Shown here: one piece after another, positions 8,080-16,641 of the stretch
Layout of the letters: the number at the start of each line of letters is the position of its first letter
How positions within the stretch are numbered: the first letter of the stretch is position 1
Assembly: GCF_014646095.1 (NCBI RefSeq)
Contig: NZ_BMMU01000003.1
Location: 248,001 to 312,000 of the forward strand
Direction: 5' to 3'
Source of the DNA: Streptomyces lacrimifluminis
Lineage (GTDB): Bacteria; Actinomycetota; Actinomycetes; Streptomycetales; Streptomycetaceae
DNA: 64,000 nt
Notes under the pieces: model-generated
Seen by the model: the letters and a program-made list of their open reading frames with translations, nothing else
The model's database searches: none
What the model was told of the DNA's origin: nothing
Position numbers and translations under genes: made by a program

Positions 8080-9461
8080 TGTGCGGGGCCTTCCGTGCTG
8101 ATGAAGACGTTCTTCGTCTCGGTGAAGGCGGTGAGGGCGTCCGGGCCGAGCTCACGGCCGATCCCGGACTGCTTGAAGCCGCCGAAGGGGGTCCAATAGC
8201 GCACGCTGGAGTGCGAGTTGACGGACAGGTTGCCTGCCCGGACGGCCTGTGACACGCGCAGGGCGCGGCCGACGTCCCGGGTCCAGATGGAGCCCGAGAG
8301 GCCGTAGTCGGTGCCGTTGGCGAGTGCCACGGCGTCCGCCTCGTCGTCGAAGGGGAGGACGACGGCGACGGGGCCGAAGACCTCCTCGACGGCTACACGC
8401 GCGTGCGGGTCGACGTCGGTGAGGACGGTGGGCGGGAACCAGAAGCCGGGGCCCTCGGGCGCCTCGCCCCGGATGCCTGGCAGGTCGTCGGTGACATACG
8501 CGCGTACGCGGTCCAGTTGGGCCCTGGAGATCAGCGGGCCCATCTGGGTCTTCTCGTCCGCCGGGTCGCCGACGAGGACGGATTCGACGGCGGGGGCGAG
8601 GAGGCCGAGGAAGCGGTCGTACACGGAGCGCTCGACGAGGATGCGGGTGCGGGCGCAGCAGTCCTGGCCGGAGTTGTCGAGGAACGACATGGGCGCTGCC
8701 GCCGCGGCGGCCTCGATGTCCGCGTCGGCGAAGACGATGTTGGGGCTCTTGCCGCCGAGTTCGAGGGTGACACGCTTGAGGAGCGCCGACCCCTTCGCCA
8801 GCACCTGCTTGCCCACACCTGTCGACCCGGTGAAGACGATCTTCGCGACGCCCGGGTGCTCGACGAGTGCGCTGCCCGCGACGGGACCGTGGCCCGGCAG
8901 CACCTGGAAGAGGCCCTCCGGCAGCCCTGCCTCCAGGGCGAGTTCGGCGAGGCGCAGAGCGGTCAGGGGGGTGGTCTCGGCGGGCTTGAGGATCACCGCG
9001 TTGCCCGCGGCCAGCGCGGGAGCCGTGCCCCAGGCGGCGATCGGCATGGGGAAGTTCCAGGGCGCGATGACGCCGACGACGCCGAGCGGTTCGAGGAGGG
9101 TGATGTCGATGCCGCCGGCCACCGGGATCTGCCGTCCGGTCAGCCGCTCGACGCCGCCCGCCGCGTAGTCGAGCAGATCGCGGACGTTGCCCGCCTCCCA
9201 GCGCGCGTTGCCGATGACGTGCCCGGCCTCCCGCACCTCCAACTGGGCCAGTTCTTCGAGGTGTTCGTCGACGGTGGCCGCGAAGCGGCGCAGCAGACGG
9301 GCACGGTCTGCGGGCGGGAGGGCCGCCCAGCGCGTCTGTGCCCGCGTCGCCCGGACGACGGCCGCGTCGACGTCCTCCCGGGTGGCGGCGGGGACGGTGG
9401 CGACGACCTCCTCGGTCGCGGGATTGAGTACTTCGAGCTCGTGCTCATGCTCGTACGACAA
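8076..9461 (-). CDS. aldehyde dehydrogenase family protein
   Basis: Cytosolic NAD(P)-dependent aldehyde oxidation, 461 aa. Motifs: PWNFPM, the active-site base in VTLELGGKSPNIVF, the catalytic Cys in NSGQDCCARTR, EEVFGPV and the C-terminal VNSHSSVRYWTPFGGFKQSG. TTG 9461 is chosen because GAGAGG lies 7 nt upstream; ATG 9482 is in frame but has no ribosome binding site. It follows glnA4 directly and overlaps the SDR. In the gamma-glutamylated-amine pathway this position suits oxidation of a gamma-glutamyl aldehyde to the acid (inference; related to PuuC-type enzymes). Confidence 0.93.
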   Translation of the reverse strand: MSYEHEHELEVLNPATEEVVATVPAATREDVDAAVVRATRAQTRWAALPPADRARLLRRFAATVDEHLEELAQLEVREAGHVIGNARWEAGNVRDLLDYAAGGVERLTGRQIPVAGGIDITLLEPLGVVGVIAPWNFPMPIAAWGTAPALAAGNAVILKPAETTPLTALRLAELALEAGLPEGLFQVLPGHGPVAGSALVEHPGVAKIVFTGSTGVGKQVLAKGSALLKRVTLELGGKSPNIVFADADIEAAAAAAPMSFLDNSGQDCCARTRILVERSVYDRFLGLLAPAVESVLVGDPADEKTQMGPLISRAQLDRVRAYVTDDLPGIRGEAPEGPGFWFPPTVLTDVDPHARVAVEEVFGPVAVVLPFDDEADAVALANGTDYGLSGSIWTRDVGRALRVSQAVRAGNLSVNSHSSVRYWTPFGGFKQSGIGRELGPDALTAFTETKNVFISTEGPAQ

Positions 9462-9493
9462 GAAAGGACCTCTCACAGACATTTCACAGACGT

Positions 9494-10864
9494 TCAGAGA
9501 CGTTCGAAGGAGCGGCGAAGCTCCCAGTCGGTCACCGCGGCGTCGAAGGCGTCGAGTTCGACGCGGGCCATGTTGCGGTAGTGGGCGACCACCTCGTCGC
9601 CGAAGGCCGCCTTGGCGATGGGGCTGTTCTCCCACAGCTCGGCGGCCTCGCGCAGGGTGGTGGGGACATGTGCGTACTCGCCGGCGTACGCGTTGCCCGC
9701 GCACGCCTCGGGCAGTTCCAGTTTCTGCTCGATGCCGTACAGGCCGGCGGCGACCAGTCCGGCGACGGCGAGGTACGGGTTGACGTCGCCGCCGGGCAGC
9801 CGGTTCTCGAACCGCATGGACCGGCCGTGGCCGACGATCCGCAGCGCGCAGGTGCGGTTGTCGTAGCCCCAGGCGACGGCGGTCGGGGCGAACGAGCCCG
9901 GCTGGAACCTCTTGTACGAGTTGATGTTGGGCGCGTAGAGGAGCGAGAAGTCCCGCAGGGCGGCGAGCTGCCCGGCGAGGAAGTACCGCATCACCTCGGA
10001 CATGCCGCCCGGATCGGCGGGGGTGCCGGCCATGACGTTGGTGCCGTCGGCGTCGGCGAGCGAGAGGTGGATGTGGCAGGAGTTGCCCTCGCGCTCGTTG
10101 TACTTGGCCATGAAGGTGAGCGAGACGCCTTCCTGGCTGGCGATCTCCTTGGCGCCGGTCTTGTAGACGGCGTGCTGGTCGCAGGTGACGAGGGCGTCGT
10201 CGTACTTGAAGGCGATCTCGTGCTGGCCCGGATTGCACTCGCCCTTGGCGGACTCGACGGTCAGCCCGGCGGCCGTCATCTCGTTCCGGATGCGGCGCAG
10301 GAGGGGCTCGATGCGGCCGGTGCCGAGGACCGAGTAGTCGATGTTGTACTGGTTGGCCGGGGTCAGTCCGCGGTAGTTGGCGTCCCAGGCCTGCTCGTAG
10401 GTGTCCTTGAAGACGATGAACTCGAGTTCCGTGCCCACCTTGGCGCTGAACCCGTGCTCGGCGAGCCGGTCCAGCTGGCGGCGGAGCACCTGGCGGGGTG
10501 CGGCGACCACCGGGGAGCCGTCGTTCCAGGCGAGGTCGGCGACGAGGAACGCCGTACCGGCGTTCCAGGGCAGCCGCCGGAGCGTCGACAGGTCGGGACG
10601 CATGGCGAAGTCGCCGTACCCCCGCTCCCAGCTGGACATCTCATAGCCACCAACCGTGTTCATCTCGGTGTCGACGGCGAGGAGGTAGTTGCAGCCTTCG
10701 GTGCCGTGCTCCAGGACGTCGTCGAGGAAGAAACGGGCGGCGAACCGCTTGCCCTGGAGCCGCCCCTGCATGTCGGGGAACGCCAGGACAACAGTGTCGA
10801 TCTCTCCGCTCGCGACGAGGGCGTGCAGCTCCTCGACGCTCAGCGGGGGTGTGCGGTCTGCCAC
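9494..10864 (-). CDS. glnA4: glutamine synthetase-like gamma-glutamylamide synthetase (GlnA4 type)
   Basis: ATP-dependent gamma-glutamylation of an amine, 456 aa. The GS fold is intact: metal-binding VGTELEFIVF, KGECNPGQHEIAFKYDDAL, the nucleotide loop KYNEREGNSCHIHLSL, and NRTCALRIVGHGRSMRFENRLPGGDVNPYL. It lacks the Asp50/Ser53 and Tyr-adenylylation features of true GSI and is shorter. The setting (ALDH and SDR downstream, FadR regulator and C26 hydrolase divergent) is that of S. coelicolor glnA4, described as a gamma-glutamylethanolamide synthetase; GlnA3-like polyamine use is the alternative. GTG 10864 has GAAGGAG 7 nt upstream. Confidence 0.85.
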   Translation of the reverse strand: MADRTPPLSVEELHALVASGEIDTVVLAFPDMQGRLQGKRFAARFFLDDVLEHGTEGCNYLLAVDTEMNTVGGYEMSSWERGYGDFAMRPDLSTLRRLPWNAGTAFLVADLAWNDGSPVVAAPRQVLRRQLDRLAEHGFSAKVGTELEFIVFKDTYEQAWDANYRGLTPANQYNIDYSVLGTGRIEPLLRRIRNEMTAAGLTVESAKGECNPGQHEIAFKYDDALVTCDQHAVYKTGAKEIASQEGVSLTFMAKYNEREGNSCHIHLSLADADGTNVMAGTPADPGGMSEVMRYFLAGQLAALRDFSLLYAPNINSYKRFQPGSFAPTAVAWGYDNRTCALRIVGHGRSMRFENRLPGGDVNPYLAVAGLVAAGLYGIEQKLELPEACAGNAYAGEYAHVPTTLREAAELWENSPIAKAAFGDEVVAHYRNMARVELDAFDAAVTDWELRRSFERL

Positions 10865-10959
10865 GGGAAAGCTCCTTCGGCTTCTGCGCGCTTCTTCGGC
10901 CGGGCCGGAAGCCATAAGGTATTGCGGAGAACCATTGCTTGGGAAGGGGGCACGACGAG
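10865..10959. promoter_or_regulatory. divergent promoter/operator region glnA4-fadR
   Basis: About 95 bases between divergent genes. It contains ATTGC twice, 17 bp apart (in GGTATTGC and ACCATTGC, 10918-10938), with GGT and ACC half-sites ten bases apart, as for FadR-subfamily operators. GAAGGGGG at 10942-10949 serves the regulator. The operator call is inference. Confidence 0.4.
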
Positions 10960-11694
10960 ATGTCGCTGGACGCGGAGGGCGGCTTGGAGGACCGGTTGAC
11001 GCCGGTGCTGCGGCCCGTGCGGGCGGGCAACGGGTTCGAGGAGGCGCTGGAACAGATCCTCCAGGTCGTACGACTGGGCCTGGTACCGGGCGGCGAGCGG
11101 CTGCCGGCCGAGCGCGAACTCGCGGAGCGGCTCGGAATCAGCCGGGTGACGCTGCGCGAGGTGCTGAAGGTGCTCCAGGACCAGGGGCTCGTGGAGTCGC
11201 GGCGCGGCCGGTACGGCGGCACGTTCGTGCTCCCCCGGGACGGCGCGGGCGGCGAGGTCGAGTTGCGGCGGCGGATCAGCGCGGTCGACATCGAGGACGT
11301 CCTTCGCTTCCGGGAGGTGCTGGAGGTGGGCGCGGCGGGTCTGTGCGCGCGGCACGGGCTGTCGGCCGAGCAGGCGGCCCGGCTGCGGGAGGCGCTGGCG
11401 CGCACCCAGGACGCGCCGCTGCCGGACTACCGCCGCCTGGACACGCTGCTCCACCTCACGCTCTCCGAGCTGTGCGGCTCCCCGACGCTGACCTCGCAGT
11501 ACGCGGCGGTACGGGCGACGGTGAACGACCTGCTGGACTGCATCCCGCTGCTGGTCCGCAACCTGGAGCACTCGCAGCGGCAGCACGCCGCGCTGGTGGA
11601 CGCGGTGCTCGACGGGGACGCGGACGGGGCGCGGGAGATGATGCGGGAGCACTGTGCGGGGACGGCGGCGCTGTTGCGGGGGTTCCTGGCGTGA
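10960..11694 (+). CDS. FadR-subfamily GntR transcriptional regulator
   Basis: DNA-binding regulator of 244 aa. A winged helix occupies roughly residues 20-90 (GERLPAERELAERLGISRVTLREVLKVLQDQGLVESRRGRYGGTFV), followed by an all-helical FCD ligand domain (VLRFREVLEVGAAGLCARH ... HLTLSELCGSPTL ... QHAALVDAVLDGDADGAREMMREHCAG) with the usual metal-binding His/Asp pattern. ATG 10960 has GAAGGGGG 9-10 nt upstream. It faces glnA4 and precedes the C26 hydrolase, so it most likely controls amine utilisation in both directions. The effector, possibly a gamma-glutamyl amine, is unknown. Confidence 0.92.
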   Translation: MSLDAEGGLEDRLTPVLRPVRAGNGFEEALEQILQVVRLGLVPGGERLPAERELAERLGISRVTLREVLKVLQDQGLVESRRGRYGGTFVLPRDGAGGEVELRRRISAVDIEDVLRFREVLEVGAAGLCARHGLSAEQAARLREALARTQDAPLPDYRRLDTLLHLTLSELCGSPTLTSQYAAVRATVNDLLDCIPLLVRNLEHSQRQHAALVDAVLDGDADGAREMMREHCAGTAALLRGFLA

Positions 11695-11765
11695 CCCGGG
11701 TTGCCACCCGGGGCGAGGGTCGGCAAAGGTATGGCCGTACGCCATTGGATGCCAGGAGGGCCCTC

Positions 11766-12488
11766 GTGACCACGACCGGACGACGACCGCTCATCGGTGT
11801 CAGCACGTACCTGGAGTCCAGGACGCGCTGGGGTGCGTGGGAGCTGCCCACGGCGCTGCTGCCGGCCGGGTATCCGCGGCTCGTGCAGCGGGCCGGGGGC
11901 ATCGCCGCCCTGCTCCCGCCGGACGACCCGGCACACGCCGCCGCGACGGTCGCCCGGCTCGACGGTGTCGTGATCGCGGGCGGTCCCGATGTCGATCCGG
12001 CCCGGTACGGCGAGGCGCGCGACCCGCGGACGGGCCCGCCCGCCGAGGCGCGGGACACCTGGGAACTGGCCCTGATCGAGGCGGCGTTGGCGACCGGCAC
12101 CCCGTTGCTGGGCATCTGCCGGGGCATGCAGCTGCTGAACGTCGCCCTGGGCGGCACGCTGGTCCAGCACATCGACGGCCACGCGGAGACACCGGGCGTC
12201 TTCGGCCACCACACCGTGAAGCCGGTACCGGGCACGCGGTACGCGGAAGCGGTACCGGAGGAGACATCGGTACCCACCTTCCACCATCAGGCGGTGGACC
12301 GCCTGGGCAGGGGACTGCTGCCATCGGCGTACGCGGCGGACGGGACGGTGGAGGCGGTGGAGGCGGAGGGTTCCGAGTGGCTACTGGGGGTGCAGTGGCA
12401 CCCCGAGATGGGTGAGGACCTGAGGGTGATGGAGGCGTTGGTGGGCGCTGCCCCCGAACCCCCGCTCCTCAAACGCCGGACGGGCTGA
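11766..12488 (+). CDS. gamma-glutamyl-gamma-aminobutyrate hydrolase family protein (peptidase C26)
   Basis: Class I glutamine-amidotransferase-like hydrolase of 240 aa that releases glutamate from gamma-glutamyl compounds (PuuD role). VIAGGPDVDPARYGE, the nucleophile elbow GICRGMQLLNV, HHQAVD and the catalytic His/Glu in VQWHPE are all present. GTG 11766 has AGGAGGG 6 nt upstream. It completes the pathway begun by glnA4. The last residues, APEPPLLKRRTG, and the stop codon are encoded by the dispersed repeat that starts at 12450, so the natural C-terminus was probably replaced by repeat insertion. Confidence 0.92.
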   Translation: MTTTGRRPLIGVSTYLESRTRWGAWELPTALLPAGYPRLVQRAGGIAALLPPDDPAHAAATVARLDGVVIAGGPDVDPARYGEARDPRTGPPAEARDTWELALIEAALATGTPLLGICRGMQLLNVALGGTLVQHIDGHAETPGVFGHHTVKPVPGTRYAEAVPEETSVPTFHHQAVDRLGRGLLPSAYAADGTVEAVEAEGSEWLLGVQWHPEMGEDLRVMEALVGAAPEPPLLKRRTG

Positions 12489-12598
12489 CTGTCCAGCCCG
12501 TCCGGCGTTTGAGGACGAGGCCGTTCAGGCCGACAGCGGGGGTCTGGGGGCGGCAGCCCCCAGGGACGGGACGGGTAAGGGCGGCGGGGGCGGAACAA
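12450..12598. repeat. dispersed Streptomyces repeat, copy 1
   Basis: About 149 bp, closely matching 40677-40827. The core is a perfect 22-bp stem (12466-12487 with 12494-12515) around the loop ACTGTC; a second hairpin CTGGGGGC/GCCCCCAG follows near 12545-12562. The C26 hydrolase stop lies inside the stem, so the element acts as coding sequence and probable terminator, also for the converging LysR gene. Confidence 0.8.
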
Positions 12599-12617
12599 CC
12601 CACCGCCCGCCAACGCC

Positions 12618-13541
12618 TCACCCCCGCGTCAACCCCAGCAACTCCCGCGCGGGCCCCACCGGCCGATGCCCCGTCGGCCACACGGCCCGCAGGTCACGGT
12701 CCAACCGCACCCCGTCCAACGGCACACACACCAGCCGCCGCGTCGCCAACTCCTCCCCCACCGCCAGTTCACTGAGCACCGCGGGCCCCGCGCCACCCAC
12801 CGCCGACGCCTTCACCGCGGTCGTCGACGACAGTTCGATCAGCGGACGCGCCAACCCGCCCAACGCGGTGTTCAGCACCTGCCGCGTCCCAGACCCCTCC
12901 TCCCGGAGGATCAACGGCGTCACCGCCAGTTCCTCCGCACCCACCGGCTTCCGCCGCCGCGCCCACGGGTGCCCCGGCGCCGTCACCACGATCAGCCGGT
13001 CCTTCGCGACGACCACCGAGTCCAGCCCGCCCGGTACGCCCGTCCCCTCCACGAAACCGAGGTCGGCCTCGTCCGACAGGACCCGTTCGGCCACCGCCGC
13101 CGAGTTCCCCGCGAGCAGCGACACCGCCGTCTCGGGCCGCAGCGCGCGCAGTGCCAGCAGCCAGCCCGGCAGCAGGTACTCGGCGATCGTCATACTGGCC
13201 GCCACCCGCAGCCGGGAGTCGCGTCGCGTACGCAGGGCCTGCGCCCCGGCGTCGAACGCCTCCGCCGCCTCCACGACCCGCCGGGCCCAGTCCGTGACGA
13301 GCACACCGGCGTCCGTCAGGCGGGACCCGCGCGGCGAGCGGTCCACGAGAGCCACGCCAAGCTGGCGTTCCATCGACCGGATGCGGCTGCTGGCGGCCGG
13401 CTGTGTGACGCCCAGCTCCTGCGCGGCCCGCCCGAGGCTCCCCAGCCGCGCCACGGCCAGCAGCAGCTCCATCGCCCCGAGGTCGGGAACCCGCCGCGCG
13501 ACCCCCGACGACTGCACGGCCCTGCCCTCCACATCACCCAT
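12618..13541 (-). CDS. LysR family transcriptional regulator
   Basis: A 307-aa regulator. The N-terminal winged HTH covers about residues 22-80 (MELLLAVARLGSLGRAAQELGVTQPAASSRIRSMERQLGVALVDRSPRGSRLTDAG); the substrate-binding domain has two lobes from about 110 (LRVAASMTIAEYLLPGWL, ADLGFVEG, PLILREEGSGTRQVL, KASAVGGAGPAVLSELAV), most like the CysL/CbbR-type group. Divergent from the TDT transporter with 70 bp between starts, the standard LysR target arrangement. The inducer is unknown; sulfur or organic-anion responses are usual in this group. Confidence 0.93.
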   Translation of the reverse strand: MGDVEGRAVQSSGVARRVPDLGAMELLLAVARLGSLGRAAQELGVTQPAASSRIRSMERQLGVALVDRSPRGSRLTDAGVLVTDWARRVVEAAEAFDAGAQALRTRRDSRLRVAASMTIAEYLLPGWLLALRALRPETAVSLLAGNSAAVAERVLSDEADLGFVEGTGVPGGLDSVVVAKDRLIVVTAPGHPWARRRKPVGAEELAVTPLILREEGSGTRQVLNTALGGLARPLIELSSTTAVKASAVGGAGPAVLSELAVGEELATRRLVCVPLDGVRLDRDLRAVWPTGHRPVGPARELLGLTRG

Positions 13542-13611
13542 AGATCCAGCTTATGCCCTCATTCACCGGAACCCCCTGGTGACCGCCCTCACCCCGCGCG
13601 ACGGTGAGGAC

Positions 13612-14814
13612 ATGGCCCCCGCAGCACCCTCCCTCGCCCGCCCACTCCCCGGATCTCAATCCCAATCCCAGTCCCGGCCCCAGTCCCCCTCACAGCCCCG
13701 GCGCCTGTCAGCGCGCCTCGGCAGCCTCCGCCATCTCGGCCCCAACTGGTACGCCCCCGTCATGGGCACGACGATCGTGGGCACCGCGGGCGCCGGTCTC
13801 CCCGGCGCGGACGGCATCCCTGGACTGCGTACCGTCTGCACGGCCGTGTGGGTCCTCTCCCTCGCCCTGCTGCTCGCGCTGCTCTGCGCCCGCGCCCTGC
13901 ACTGGGCCCACCACGGCGACCAGGCCCGCACCCACCTCCTCGACCCGGCGACGGCACCCTTCTACGGCTGCCTCGCCATGGCCCTGACGGCCGTCGGCGG
14001 TGGCGCCCTCGTCGTCGGCCGGGACTGGATCGGCCTCCCGGCCGCGCTCGCCCTGGACGCGGTCCTGTTCACCGCCGGGACGGTCGTCGGACTCGCCGCC
14101 GCCGTCGCCGTCCCGTACCTCCTGGTCGTACGACGGGGAACACCCAGCCCCGTCTGGCTGCTCCCCGTCGTCGCGCCCATGGTGTCCGCGGCGCTCGGTC
14201 CCCTTCTCGTCCCCCACCTCCCGCCCGGGCAGGGGCAGCGGACACTGCTGTTCGCCTGCCTGGCCATGTTCGGCCTGAGCCTGCTCGCCACCCTCGTGAT
14301 GCTGCCGGTCGTCTTCGCGCGCCTGGTCACGAGCGGTCCGCTCCCGCTCGCCCTCACCCCGACCCTGTTCCTGGTCCTGGGCCCGCTCGGCCAGTCCACC
14401 ACCGCCGCCGGCCACTTCGCCGACCTCGCCCCGGACGTCGTCCACCTCCCGCATGCCGCCGCCGTTGCCGCCGCCGTCCTCTACGGCGCGCCCGTCATGG
14501 GCTTCGCCCTGCTGTGGCTCGGCCTCGCCGGGGCCCTGGTGGTGCGCGCCCGGCGCCGGGGCATGGGCTTCGCGATGACGTGGTGGGCCTTCACCTTCCC
14601 GGTGGGCACCTGTGTCACCGGTGCGGAGAGTCTCGGCCGGCAGACCGGGCTCGGCGCCTTCGACGTCCTCGCCGTCGCCCTGTACGCGCTGCTCGTCGCC
14701 GCCTGGGCCGGCGCCGCCGTCCGTACCGTCCGGGGCCTGGTCAGCGGTGAGCTGCTCGCAGGGCCTCGCCCAGCACCTGGGGCGCCTCTGCCAGGGACGG
14801 CCCGTACCAGGTGA
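13612..14814 (+). CDS. TDT family (TehA/Mae1-like) transporter
   Basis: Integral membrane protein of 400 aa. A cytosolic Ser/Gln/Pro-rich N-terminus of about 35 residues precedes LGPNWYAPVMGTTIVG, the TehA/Mae1 signature, and about ten hydrophobic spans. TDT proteins carry C4-dicarboxylates, sulfite or other anions. GGTGAGGA lies just before ATG 13612. Likely under the divergent LysR regulator. The 3' end overlaps the convergent metal-chelate-binding gene by 74 bp, which could allow antisense interference. Confidence 0.85.
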   Translation: MAPAAPSLARPLPGSQSQSQSRPQSPSQPRRLSARLGSLRHLGPNWYAPVMGTTIVGTAGAGLPGADGIPGLRTVCTAVWVLSLALLLALLCARALHWAHHGDQARTHLLDPATAPFYGCLAMALTAVGGGALVVGRDWIGLPAALALDAVLFTAGTVVGLAAAVAVPYLLVVRRGTPSPVWLLPVVAPMVSAALGPLLVPHLPPGQGQRTLLFACLAMFGLSLLATLVMLPVVFARLVTSGPLPLALTPTLFLVLGPLGQSTTAAGHFADLAPDVVHLPHAAAVAAAVLYGAPVMGFALLWLGLAGALVVRARRRGMGFAMTWWAFTFPVGTCVTGAESLGRQTGLGAFDVLAVALYALLVAAWAGAAVRTVRGLVSGELLAGPRPAPGAPLPGTARTR

Positions 14815-15484
14815 GGTGGCGCCCGCTGACGAGCGCGCAGGGCAGCCCCTCGAACGCCTCGGGACCGTCCTCGGCCGTGAAGCGGTACGGCTCGTCCGGC
14901 AGCACGACCGTCCCGGTACGCGCGGCGGCCCGCAGTTCCTCGACGGGTACGCGCGGATAGCGTTCACTGTGGCCCGCGTACGCGTTGTCGACGCCCAGCC
15001 GCGCCAGCACGTCACCCGCGAAGGTGTCCCGCCCGAGCACCATCCAGGGGCGCCGCCAGATCGGCACGACAGCACTCGTGCGACCGTCGGCGGCCGTCCT
15101 CCACCATCGCTCCGGCGCCGACCACGCCGTCTCCGCCTCGTCCAGCCACCGGGGCCGCGACGCCGCGCCGCACGCCGTCACCACCCGCTCCAGCTCCCGG
15201 AACGCCTGCGGCACGGTCCGTACTTCGGTGAGCAGCACCTCGATGCCCGCCGTGCGCAGGGCCGCGAGGTCGGGTTCGCGGTTCTCCTCCTCGTTGGCGA
15301 CGACCAGGTCCGGCGCGAGGTCGACGATCCGCTCGACCTTGGGGTTCTTGGTGCCGCCGACGCGTACGACGTCGGCGCCGAGGTCGGCCGGGTGGGTGCA
15401 CCAGTCCGTGGCACCGACCAGAACGCCGGGCACCGTGACCGCCACCGCCTCCGTCAGGGACGGCACCAACGAGATCACCCTCAT
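14741..15484 (-). CDS. helical-backbone metal-chelate binding protein (BtuF-like)
   Basis: A 247-aa protein of the BtuF/FepB fold: RVISLVPSLTEAV at the N-terminus, VGATDWCTHP, GGTKNPKVERIVDLAPDLVVANEEENR, WMVLGRDTFAGDVLARLGVDNAY and PDEPYRF. It has no signal peptide or lipobox, unlike real ABC-importer binding proteins, and no permease or ATPase is adjacent. It may therefore act in the cytosol on a cobalamin-like or siderophore ligand (inference). ATG 15484 has GGAGAG 8 nt upstream. Confidence 0.82.
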   Translation of the reverse strand: MRVISLVPSLTEAVAVTVPGVLVGATDWCTHPADLGADVVRVGGTKNPKVERIVDLAPDLVVANEEENREPDLAALRTAGIEVLLTEVRTVPQAFRELERVVTACGAASRPRWLDEAETAWSAPERWWRTAADGRTSAVVPIWRRPWMVLGRDTFAGDVLARLGVDNAYAGHSERYPRVPVEELRAAARTGTVVLPDEPYRFTAEDGPEAFEGLPCALVSGRHLTWYGPSLAEAPQVLGEALRAAHR

Positions 15485-15603
15485 GGTCGTGCTCTCCAAC
15501 TGCCGATCAGCGGATACGGGTTGACGGCGAACGCCGGGTCGTGGAGCAGCCGCGAGGGTGGGTGAGGGGCGTTCCGGCGCCCGAGTGCCTCAGCGACCGC
15601 GTT

Positions 15604-16173
15604 TCAGCGCCGCCCGTCCTGCACCGGCTCGATGTGTTCGGCCACCGCCACCACGATCACCCGGGTGTCCGGCACGGTCGCACGCCAGCGGTGCCGCACC
15701 CCGCCGGTCAGATACAGCGTGTCGCCGCGGCCGAGCCGGTGTGCGCGGCCCTCCGCCTCGATCTCGACGGCGCCGTCGGCGACGTACATCAACTCGTCGT
15801 TGCGGTGCTGGAACTCGCGGCCGGCGTCGTGGTCACCCGTGAACTCCATGGCGTGCAGCTGCTGGTGGCCCCGGACGAGGGAGCGCACGAGGGGCTCGTC
15901 GGGGACGGGTTCGAGGGCGTCGGCGCGGACGACGTCGACGCTGCACGCCGGGTCGGCCGCCGCGAGGAGTTCGACGGCGGTGGTGCGCAGGGCGTCGGCG
16001 ACCTTCTCCAGGGAGCTGCGGCTGGGCCGCGCCCGCTCGTTCTCGATCTGGCTCAGGAAGGGCACGGACAGGCCGCTGCGTTCGGCAACGACGGCGAGGG
16101 TGAGCTCCAGCGTCCGCCGCCGCCGCCGGACGGCCGCGCCCACCCGAAGGGGCTGTTCTTTGTGGTCGCCCAT
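15604..16173 (-). CDS. XRE-cupin transcriptional regulator
   Basis: A 189-aa regulator with an N-terminal HTH_3 domain (VGAAVRRRRRTLELTLAVVAERSGLSVPFLSQIENERARPS, about residues 11-65) and a C-terminal cupin_2 barrel (ELMYVADGAVEIEAEGRAHRLGRGDTLYLTGGVRHRW). This SutR/PuuR-like layout uses a small-molecule-binding cupin to tune a lambda-repressor-type domain. Start ATG 16173 follows GGAGGG. It lies between the binding protein and the betaine operon on the same strand; the target is unknown. Confidence 0.92.
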   Translation of the reverse strand: MGDHKEQPLRVGAAVRRRRRTLELTLAVVAERSGLSVPFLSQIENERARPSRSSLEKVADALRTTAVELLAAADPACSVDVVRADALEPVPDEPLVRSLVRGHQQLHAMEFTGDHDAGREFQHRNDELMYVADGAVEIEAEGRAHRLGRGDTLYLTGGVRHRWRATVPDTRVIVVAVAEHIEPVQDGRR

Positions 16174-16641
16174 AGCTCCGGCTCCCTCCTCGGCTCGTCG
16201 TCGCGTCCCGGTGGCGTACGTCCCATCACAGCGCATCGCGCCGCGTGTTCGGTGGCTGTTCGCCGGATCGTCTCCGAACCATGCACGACGCGTTCTCTGA
16301 TGACTTCCTTGCACCCTACGCATGTTCGTCAAACCGTTTCACGCGCCCGTCACATCGGTGTCACCCTCCGTCGGGCACGACCCCCACGGTTCGCGCCAGT
16401 GGAGGGGTCGCCCGGCCCCTCCCGGTGCCCGTCCACGCGCGCGTGCCGCGGACCTGACCAGCGGGACCCGTCCACACGGTGGTCGAGCCAAGGTGATGGC
16501 CTAGCGCTCCGTGGTTGGCCGGATCCTTCTCGTACGCGGAACGTGTCCGTCCGGGAACGCCGCGAGGGGTGGGCCGCACCGGAGACACCCGCACGCGCGC
16601 GTGCCTCCCGGCTCGACCCACCCCTCCTGAGAGCGGCTCCC
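16174..16641. other. intergenic region, XRE-cupin to betaine operon
   Basis: About 470 bases with no supported gene. It carries the cruciform-like terminator of the betaine operon (16564-16626) and a separate CACGCGCGCGTG palindrome near 16433; the left part holds the regulator's promoter. Short open frames here have no ribosome binding site or recognisable product. Confidence 0.6.
16564..16626 (-). terminator. cruciform-like terminator of betaine importer operon
   Basis: GAGGGGTGGG (16564-16573) pairs with CCCACCCCTC (16617-16626), and the loop contains the perfect palindrome GCACGCGCGCGTGC (16591-16604). It begins 15 bases past the stop of the permease/binding-protein gene. Confidence 0.6.

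Noticed and set aside
8076..10238. 720-aa reading of the aldehyde dehydrogenase frame
   Set aside because: The first 250 residues are an out-of-frame reading of glnA4; family sequence begins near 9461.
12868..13611. N-terminal extension of the TDT transporter frame
   Set aside because: It is antisense to the LysR gene; the transporter has its own GGTGAGGA and ATG at 13612.
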